NCBI RefSeq assembly: GCF_013294115.1
Contig: NZ_JABSNP010000021.1
Location: 1-64,000, forward strand
DNA length: 64,000 nt
Direction: 5' to 3'
DNA from: Hymenobacter caeli
GTDB taxonomy: Bacteria > Bacteroidota > Bacteroidia > Cytophagales > Hymenobacteraceae
The notes under the pieces were generated by a model, which was not told where the DNA came from, did no database searches, and saw only the letters and a list, made by a program, of their open reading frames with translations. Shown piece by piece: positions 57,723 to 64,000 of this stretch; position 1 is the stretch's first letter; the number at the start of each line of letters is the position of its first letter. A program made the translations under genes and the position numbers.

Positions 57723-58280
57723 ATGCCGCTTCCGCGCACGCCCCTGCTCACCCCCCGCCTGCTGCTGCGCCCCTACGAGCCGGCCGACGCGCCCGCGTTT
57801 TTCGCCCTGCTGCACCAGAACCGCGCCCGCTTGCACACCTCCTTCCCCGACCGGGTGCGGGCCGTGGCCGCCCCGGCCGGGGCCCCCGCCGCCCTCGCCG
57901 CCTTCGCCGACGACTGGCACAGCGGGCGCTTCTACGTGCTCGGCATCTGGCTGCGGGCCACCGGGGCCTACCTCGGCGACATCTGCCTCATGCCCCAAAC
58001 CGGTGGCCAGGCCGAGATTGGCTACTACCTGGCCCACGAGGCCGAGGGCCAGGGCTACGCCCGCGAGGCCCTGGCGGCGGTGTGCCGGTTCGGGTTCGAC
58101 GCCGTGGGGGCCCAGCGGCTGCTGGTGCGCTGCTTCGCCGACAACGCGCGGGGCCAGGCCGTGGCCCTGGCCGCCGGCTTCCGCCCCGAAACGCCCCCGC
58201 CCCGCTTCGCCTGGTTCCGCAACGCCGACGCCGTGGGCAGCATCCGCCGCTTCGTGCAGGAAAAATCAATGGGCGAATGA
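57723..58280 (+). CDS. GNAT-family acetyltransferase (RimJ/RimL type)
   Basis: A 185-residue acetyltransferase. TPRLLLRPYEPADAPAFFALL is the RimJ/RimL-like opening, IGYYLAHEAEGQGYAREALAAV carries the acetyl-CoA-binding loop, and AQRLLVRCFADNARGQAVALAAGF is the last core motif. The target is unknown. The final codons and the stop lie inside an 8-nt repeat tract (58267-58306), so the end of the protein (SMGE) is repeat-encoded. Confidence 0.86.
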   Translation: MPLPRTPLLTPRLLLRPYEPADAPAFFALLHQNRARLHTSFPDRVRAVAAPAGAPAALAAFADDWHSGRFYVLGIWLRATGAYLGDICLMPQTGGQAEIGYYLAHEAEGQGYAREALAAVCRFGFDAVGAQRLLVRCFADNARGQAVALAAGFRPETPPPRFAWFRNADAVGSIRRFVQEKSMGE

Positions 58281-58355
58281 GGGAATGGGTGAATGAGTAA
58301 ATGAGCGTTATCACCCATTTACTCATTCCCTCATTCCTTCATCCACCCATTCACC
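58267..58355. repeat. Palindromic element with five-octad arms (GAATGAGT type)
   Basis: The left arm 58267-58306 is five 8-nt units (CAATGGGC, GAATGAGG, GAATGGGT and so on). The right arm 58316-58355 is five units of complementary type (CATTTACT, CATTCCCT and so on), with a 9-nt spacer. The left arm contains the GNAT stop codon, and the right arm ends 1 nt before the stop of the convergent gene. Confidence 0.85.
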
Positions 58356-58356
58356 G

Positions 58357-59589
58357 CTACTGCCCCACGCGCACCCGCCGGCCCACGTTGCCGAGCAGCC
58401 ATTCCTGCCGGAAGTTGAGGTAGAAGCCGAACGAGAAATCCAGCAGCTGCCGGTTGAAGTCGTACACCGGCTCGACGCGCACCGTGAGGGCCGCCGCGTC
58501 GGAGATGCGGAAGTCGCGCAGCAGGCGCAGCAGCAGCAGCCGGCGCTCGGCGTCGGTGTAGCCGGGGGTGCCGTAGCGTGAGGCGATGGACTGGTAGTAG
58601 TTGCCCCCCAGCGGCGCGTAGAAGTCATGGCCGCGCCAGTAGCTCGCCATCACGTCCACGTAGCGGGTTTCGAGGGTGCCGTTGAGGTACAGGCCGTTGC
58701 CCGTTTGGTAAGGCAGCCGGTAGTTTGAGAACGAGTGGTCGTCAAATAGTACGCCGTAGGCGTTTAGCCGCACCGCTTGCAGCACCGCGCCGTGCAGCGG
58801 CACCCGCGCCTCCACGCCCGTGGCGTAGTTGAACAGCGTTTGGATGGGCGCGTGCAGCGTGTCAATCTGCCCGCCCTCGTGCCGGGCCGTAAACTGCACC
58901 GGAATGGCCACCTGCACCCGGCTCTCAGGCTTGGTGAGCCGGTAGCTGCCGCTGAGGCCCCCGGCAATCTGCTCCTGGTAGCTCACGCCGGCGTACTCCT
59001 GCCGCAGCCAGTCCACCCACACGTCCAGAGAAGCGTGCTGGGTATGCAGCCGGTATTGTAAGCCTTCCTCCAGCGGCTTCAGCATCACCCGCTCGAAGTC
59101 GAGCAGCGGCTCGATGTAACCGTGGTTGAGGTTTCCCCGGATGTTGCCGAAAATGAATTGGTGGGGCCCGTGCGTCCAGGTGGCGCGGTAGGTGGGCCGC
59201 ACCTGCCGCAGCGTGGGGTTGCCAAAGTCCTTCCACAGGAACACGCCGGCCTCCAGGCGCAGCTCTTTGTTGGGGTAGTACACGAGCTGCGGGTTGAGTT
59301 GGGTGCCAAACAGTGTATAGCCCTCCACAATGTCGTTGAAGTACTCGTTGTCTTTGAAGAAGGTAAAGGCGTTGAGGGAGATGCGCAATTCTCCCGGCTT
59401 ACCAACACCAGAAATAGAATCATTAAATTGTTCAGCTGTTTGAAAAAAAGGATTCAAACAAATGGATTCATTTCGAGGAGCGCCCGGTCGGGCTGAAGTA
59501 AATGCCCGGTTATCCAGCTGCGCCTGGGCTTGGCCGGCCGTAACCAGCACGGCCCCAACGGCTACTAAAATCTTTAGAATATTCCCCAT
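58357..59589 (-). CDS. Outer-membrane protein, hypothetical
   Basis: A 410-residue exported protein with a signal peptide (ILVAVGAVLVTAGQAQAQ) after the ATG at 59587-59589. Many amphipathic strands follow (KELRLEAGVFLWKDF, HQFIFGNIRGNL, DVMASYWRGHDFYAPLGGNYYQS, FSFGFYLNFRQEWLLG), suggesting a large beta-barrel. I recognise no named family. The frame is open to 59769 but the added residues have no support. It is divergent from recA. Confidence 0.7.
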   Translation of the reverse strand: MGNILKILVAVGAVLVTAGQAQAQLDNRAFTSARPGAPRNESICLNPFFQTAEQFNDSISGVGKPGELRISLNAFTFFKDNEYFNDIVEGYTLFGTQLNPQLVYYPNKELRLEAGVFLWKDFGNPTLRQVRPTYRATWTHGPHQFIFGNIRGNLNHGYIEPLLDFERVMLKPLEEGLQYRLHTQHASLDVWVDWLRQEYAGVSYQEQIAGGLSGSYRLTKPESRVQVAIPVQFTARHEGGQIDTLHAPIQTLFNYATGVEARVPLHGAVLQAVRLNAYGVLFDDHSFSNYRLPYQTGNGLYLNGTLETRYVDVMASYWRGHDFYAPLGGNYYQSIASRYGTPGYTDAERRLLLLRLLRDFRISDAAALTVRVEPVYDFNRQLLDFSFGFYLNFRQEWLLGNVGRRVRVGQ

Positions 59590-59712
59590 ATATTTCCAAT
59601 CCCAATGGCACAAAACCGGGGGCCCCGGTGTTAGAAAAAGCCGCTCAAAAACCGTCGTATCGCAAGCCTTGCGTTTGTGCATATGCACGGGGCGCAACCC
59701 GCCAAAACCCCT

Positions 59713-59720
59713 TAACTTTA
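59713..59720 (+). promoter_or_regulatory. -7-like promoter element for recA
   Basis: TAACTTTA, one base from TAnnTTTG, 36 nt before the recA ATG. No LexA-type palindrome was recognised. Confidence 0.45.
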
Positions 59721-59756
59721 CCCAAACGTAATTCCTTTTTTCCAACTCCCTCCCAC

Positions 59757-60884
<1,128 letters not shown>

Positions 60885-60887
60885 TTG

Positions 60888-60953
60888 GAGTTATGAGTTA
60901 GAAGTTGTGGGTTATGAGTTGACGACGTACCAGCCCATAATTCATAACTTCTG
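60888..60953. repeat. Palindromic element, GAGTTAT heptads
   Basis: The left arm 60888-60922 is five 7-nt units (GAGTTAT, GAGTTAG, AAGTTGT, GGGTTAT, GAGTTGA). The right side (60931-60953) keeps about three to four units of the complementary type. It begins 3 nt after the recA stop codon. Confidence 0.8.
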
Positions 60954-60979
60954 ATGCATTAGTTTTCACTTATCCGAGG

Positions 60980-61012
60980 AAAAAGCCCGCTGCCATCCGC
61001 AGCGGGCTTTTT
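60980..61012 (+). terminator. Rho-independent terminator of recA
   Basis: A 14-bp perfect stem (AAAAAGCCCGCTGC and complement) with a 5-nt loop and a T-run. Confidence 0.92.
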
Positions 61013-61073
61013 TGCGTTTTTACCTTGGAGGCTGGCACTTCCTTTGTCCAGTGACGAGCCGCCGCTTACCGCT

Positions 61074-61081
61074 TAATTTCG
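61074..61081 (+). promoter_or_regulatory. -7-like element for the DUF3108 gene
   Basis: TAATTTCG, one base from TAnnTTTG, 15 nt before the ATG at 61097. Confidence 0.4.
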
Positions 61082-61096
61082 TCCACCCGTTCCGTT

Positions 61097-61912
61097 ATGC
61101 ACCGCTGGATTTACGCTGCTCCGCTCGCCTTTTTGCTCCTGGCGGCCCAAGAGGCCACGGGGCCCGGCGAGGCCGTGCGCTACCTGCCGCAGTCCAGCTT
61201 CGGGCGGGGCGAGGTCATCAACTACAAAGTGCACTACGGCCTCATCAACGCCGCCGAGGCCACCGTGGAAACCAGCGGGGCCCTGGAGCGCATCGCTGAC
61301 CGCCCCTGCTACAAGGCCACCGTGAGCGGCCGCACCACCGGCTCGTTCGACTTCTTCCTGCGCATCCGCGACCAGTGGCGGGCCTACATCGACACCACCA
61401 GCATCCTGCCCATGCGGGCCCAGCGCGACATTACCGAGAAGGGCTACCACAAGAAGGAAACCGTGGACTTCGACCAGCTCCACGACGTGGCCGACGTGCA
61501 GGACCACAACAAGGACAACCCCACCCGCACCTCGGTGAAGGTGGCCAACAACTGCCTGGAGTTGGTGAGCGGCTTCTACTACCTGCGCACCCTCAACCTG
61601 GACCGCATGCGGGTGGGCGAAACCGTGAAGATGCCTGCTTACTTCGACGGCTCCAACTTCCTGCTCGAAGTGGTGTACAAGGGCCGCGAAACTGTGGAAA
61701 CCAAGGCCGGCACGGTGCGCGTCTTCAAGCTGGTGCCCAAAATGCCCGCCAACAAGATTTTTAAGGGCGAAAACGCCATTTCGGTGTACCTCTCCGACGA
61801 CCGCAACAAGATTCCGGTGCTCTTCCAGGCCGAGCTGTTCGTGGGCGCGGTGAAGGTGGACATGTACCAGTACCGCGGCCTGAAATGGCGGGTGAACATG
61901 ACCACAGATTGA
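61097..61912 (+). CDS. DUF3108 exported protein
   Basis: A 271-residue protein with a signal-like N-terminus (WIYAAPLAFLLLAAQ). FGRGEVINYKVHYGLINAAEATVE, RTTGSFDFFLRIRDQWRAYIDT, TLNLDRMRVGETVKMPAYFD and FKLVPKMPANKIFKGENAISVYLSDD are the standard DUF3108 sequence blocks. Function is unknown; the family is thought to be periplasmic or outer-membrane associated. Its last codons and stop (TGA at 61910-61912) fall within the left arm of a long inverted repeat, so the terminal MTTD is partly repeat-encoded. Confidence 0.82.
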   Translation: MHRWIYAAPLAFLLLAAQEATGPGEAVRYLPQSSFGRGEVINYKVHYGLINAAEATVETSGALERIADRPCYKATVSGRTTGSFDFFLRIRDQWRAYIDTTSILPMRAQRDITEKGYHKKETVDFDQLHDVADVQDHNKDNPTRTSVKVANNCLELVSGFYYLRTLNLDRMRVGETVKMPAYFDGSNFLLEVVYKGRETVETKAGTVRVFKLVPKMPANKIFKGENAISVYLSDDRNKIPVLFQAELFVGAVKVDMYQYRGLKWRVNMTTD

Positions 61913-62123
61913 ACGGATTTTCAGCGGATTTAACGGTTTTTTTTGAGGTTCCGCCCGTTTATGAAGCGGCCGATAAGCTGCTGAGGCCGTGGATTAGCTC
62001 TTGGCATGGTCTGACCGGGCCTTGGCCAAGGCCTCCCGAGCAAAGCCAGGAACGGCACGACGCAGAACGGGCGAAACCCCAAAAAATCCGTTAAATCCGC
62101 TGAAAATCCGTTTAATCTGTGGT
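61901..62123. repeat. Long inverted repeat with structured loop
   Basis: Arms 61901-61943 and 62081-62123 pair over 43 bp with two mismatches. The arms contain GGATTTTCAGCGGATTTAAC. The 137-nt loop is itself structured: its ends pair again (TTCCGCCCGTT with AACGGGCGAA), and GGCCTTGGCCAAGGCC lies in the middle. It overlaps the DUF3108 stop codon. Confidence 0.85.
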
Positions 62124-62160
62124 CACATAAACGTAACACCGGCTTGGGGGAACGCGGCGG

Positions 62161-62168
62161 TAATTTTG
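62161..62168 (+). promoter_or_regulatory. -7 promoter element for the response regulator gene
   Basis: TAATTTTG matches TAnnTTTG, 30 nt before the ATG at 62199. Confidence 0.5.
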
Positions 62169-62198
62169 CGGCAACATTCCACCCCAAGCCCCCGCGCC

Positions 62199-62894
62199 AT
62201 GAGCACTGCGAAACCGCCCGTTTACAAAGTTCTGGTAGTGGACGACGACCCGGACATCGTGGAGCTGCTGGAATTCAACCTCCGCAAGGAAGGCTACCTC
62301 ACCGCTTCGGCCGGCGACGGCCGCCAGGCCCTGGACGTGGCCGCCGAGTTCGGCCCCGACATCGTGCTGCTCGACGTGATGATGCCCCACCTCGACGGCA
62401 TCGCCGCCTGCCGTCTGCTGCGCGAGCAGCCCCGCTTCCGCGACACGTACATCCTGTTTCTGACGGCCCGCGCCGAGGAGTTTTCCGAGGTGGCCGCTTT
62501 CGAGGCCGGGGCCGACGATTTCATCGCCAAGCCCATCAAGCCCCGGGCGCTGCTCAGCCGTTTGGCCGCCCTCAAGCGCCGCGACCAGGACCCTCACGCC
62601 GCCATCGAAGCCATCGAAATTAACGGCTTGCGCATCGACCGCACCGGCTTTGCCGTGTACCAGGAAGGCCGCAAAATCACGCTGCCCAAGAAGGAGTTCG
62701 AGCTGCTGGCCTTCCTGGCCGCCGCCCCCCACAAAGTGTTCAACCGCGAAGAGCTGTTGCAAAATATCTGGGGCAACGACGTGTTCGTACTGGCCCGCAC
62801 CGTGGACGTGCACGTGCGCAAAGTGCGCGAAAAGGTGGGCGACCACCACATCCAAACCATCAAGGGCGTGGGCTACAAGTTCAACGCGGACTGA
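62199..62894 (+). CDS. OmpR/PhoB-family response regulator
   Basis: A 231-residue regulator. The receiver domain has the acidic pocket VVDDDPDIVELL, phospho-acceptor Asp at about 59 (DIVLLDVMMP), Thr in FLTARAEE and Lys in DDFIAKPIKP. The winged-helix DNA-binding domain follows (LPKKEFELLAFLAAAPHKVFNREELLQNIWG ... RTVDVHVRKVREKVG, TIKGVGYKF). With the histidine kinase at 63028 it forms a two-component pair of the PhoB/PhoR type. The signal sensed is not known. Confidence 0.93.
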   Translation: MSTAKPPVYKVLVVDDDPDIVELLEFNLRKEGYLTASAGDGRQALDVAAEFGPDIVLLDVMMPHLDGIAACRLLREQPRFRDTYILFLTARAEEFSEVAAFEAGADDFIAKPIKPRALLSRLAALKRRDQDPHAAIEAIEINGLRIDRTGFAVYQEGRKITLPKKEFELLAFLAAAPHKVFNREELLQNIWGNDVFVLARTVDVHVRKVREKVGDHHIQTIKGVGYKFNAD

Positions 62895-62899
62895 AGCCA

Positions 62900-63025
62900 G
62901 TGAACAATTAGCAGTTAGCAATGAGCAATAGTCAATGCGACTATTGCTCATTTTCTTTACCTCCGTATCCAACCCGTGTTGCACTGAATAATTGCTCACT
63001 GCTCATTGTTAACTGTTCACTGACT
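62900..63025. repeat. Palindromic element with five-heptad arms (AATGAGC type)
   Basis: The left arm 62900-62934 is five 7-nt units (AGTGAAC, AATTAGC, AGTTAGC and so on). The right arm 62991-63025 is five units of complementary type (ATTGCTC, ACTGCTC and so on). The end of the left arm also pairs locally with 62940-62953, giving an inner 14-bp perfect hairpin. It lies between the response regulator and kinase genes and ends 2 nt before the kinase start. Confidence 0.85.
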
Positions 63026-63027
63026 TG

Positions 63028-64000
63028 ATGAACCTCTCCTCCCGCACCGTGGCCATTCTCCTCTCGCTGCTGGTGGCGGCCGTGCTCACGGCCTGCGCGC
63101 TGGTGGTGCCCGGGCTGCCGCAGCGCGAAGCGTTTCTGGCCGGCGGCATCACAGTGGCGGCGTGCTTTCTGCTGGTGTACATGTCGTTTGAAGCGCTGAT
63201 TTTCCGGGAAATCAACGGCATTTACACCGGCCTGGAGCACATTAAACGCAAGGAGTTCAAGAAGATGAGCAACAAGTTCCTGTTTCGGCCCGAGCCGGTG
63301 AAGCGGGTGCGCGACGAGATTTTGCTGATGGCCGAGCGCCGCCAGCAGGAGCTGGACGAGCTGAAGCGCCTGCAAGCCCTGCGCCGCGAGTTCCTGGCCG
63401 ACGTGTCGCACGAGCTGAAAACGCCGCTCTTCGCCGCCCAAGGCTTCGTGCACACCGTGCTCGACGCCGAGGAACCCGACGACATCGACCCCGCCACCCG
63501 GCGCAAGTTCCTGGCCAAGGCCGCCGCCAGCCTCGACGCCCTCGACGCGCTGGTGCAGGACCTGGTCACGATTTCGCAGCTCGAGCAGGGCGTGGTGCGC
63601 CTGCGCCGCCAGCGCTTCGACTTGATAGCCTTGGTGCACGAAATTTTTGAGCTGGTCGAGGAAAAAGCCCGCCGCCGGGGGGCCACCCTCACGCTGCTGC
63701 CGCCCACGCTGCCCGCCACCGGCCTGCCCGTGGTGGCCGACCGCAACCGCATCCGCCAGGTGCTCGTCAACCTGATTGACAACGCCGTGAAGTACGGCCG
63801 CGACCAGGGCCAGGTGCGCGTGTCGCTGGTGGAAGGCAACCGCGGCGTGCGCGTGGTGGTGCGCGACGACGGCCCCGGCATCGCCCCCGAGCACCAGGCC
63901 CGCATCTTCGAGCGCTTCTACCGCATCGACAAAAGCCGCTCGCGCGAGTCGGGCGGCTCGGGCCTGGGCCTGGCCATTAGCAAGCACATCGTGGAGGCCC
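63028..64000 (+). CDS. Sensor histidine kinase (PhoR-like), truncated by the window edge
   Basis: The first 324 codons of a histidine kinase. Two hydrophobic segments (about 8-28 and 39-58) anchor it. A linker helix follows, then the HisKA motif EFLADVSHELKTPL with the phospho-acceptor His at about 128. The ATPase domain has NLIDNAVKYG (N box), VRDDGPGIAP (G1), IFERFYRIDKSRSRESGG (F box) and GSGLGLAISKHIVE (G2). It is cut a few residues short of the expected end. It pairs with the response regulator at 62199. Confidence 0.92.
   Translation, partial: MNLSSRTVAILLSLLVAAVLTACALVVPGLPQREAFLAGGITVAACFLLVYMSFEALIFREINGIYTGLEHIKRKEFKKMSNKFLFRPEPVKRVRDEILLMAERRQQELDELKRLQALRREFLADVSHELKTPLFAAQGFVHTVLDAEEPDDIDPATRRKFLAKAAASLDALDALVQDLVTISQLEQGVVRLRRQRFDLIALVHEIFELVEEKARRRGATLTLLPPTLPATGLPVVADRNRIRQVLVNLIDNAVKYGRDQGQVRVSLVEGNRGVRVVVRDDGPGIAPEHQARIFERFYRIDKSRSRESGGSGLGLAISKHIVEA

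Overview
The window looks like chromosome from a GC-rich Bacteroidota, most likely Hymenobacter or a close Cytophagales relative. This is inferred from the sequence alone. The signs are TonB-dependent receptors with a carboxypeptidase-like N-terminal domain, a GIN/DUF2807 protein, a DUF3108 protein, paired SurA/PpiC-type isomerases, an absence of strong Shine-Dalgarno sites, and repeated TAnnTTTG -7 promoter elements 5-50 nt upstream of start codons. No rRNA, tRNA, CRISPR array, phage or complete insertion sequence was seen.

Layout. 0-1.4 kb: a low-GC islet with a RelE/ParE-type toxin, a Phd-like antitoxin and an orphan gene, lying between the intact 3' end of gcdH and a decayed second copy of that 3' end. 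1.4-5.7 kb: gcdH and a molybdate ABC transporter operon (modA, an unknown gene, modB, modC). 5.7-8.35 kb: a TonB-dependent receptor behind a TPP riboswitch. 8.5-13.1 kb: an Omp85-like barrel, an aldose epimerase, a NadR-like kinase, a rhodanese and a DUF2071 protein. 13.2-28.6 kb: an AraC regulator followed by a long same-strand aromatic catabolic block: extradiol dioxygenase, C-C hydrolase, SMP-30 lactonase, two SDRs, flavin hydroxylase, FAH-family hydrolase, cyclase-family hydrolase, TonB receptor, flavoprotein and EthD protein. 28.6-39.2 kb: a second AraC regulator divergent from a complete protocatechuate beta-ketoadipate operon (pcaHG, pcaB, pcaD, pcaC, pobA, a fused pcaIJ, DUF3861, pcaF) and a TetR regulator. 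39.4-64 kb: mostly housekeeping: GIN protein, HrpB helicase, FRG protein, SDR, porin-like protein, guaB, a SpoIIE/STAS/HATPase partner-switching set, two periplasmic isomerases, MoxR ATPase, zinc alcohol dehydrogenase, GNAT, recA, DUF3108, and a PhoB/PhoR-like pair whose kinase runs off the right edge.

How the parts fit. The upstream aromatic block has the gene content expected for hydroxylation, meta ring cleavage and hydrolysis of a larger phenolic taken up through its own TonB receptor. The block resembles, from memory, the naringenin (fde) catabolic gene set. A 4-hydroxylated side ring released by such a pathway would feed pobA and then the pca genes next door. The substrate is a hypothesis.

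The most unusual non-coding signal is a set of palindromic elements placed just after stop codons. Several have arms built from exactly five tandem 7-nt or 8-nt degenerate units, and the unit sequence differs between elements while the five-unit layout is kept. One complete element and two single tracts also lie in frame inside hrpB. Other repeat families with longer conserved arms punctuate the catabolic operons.
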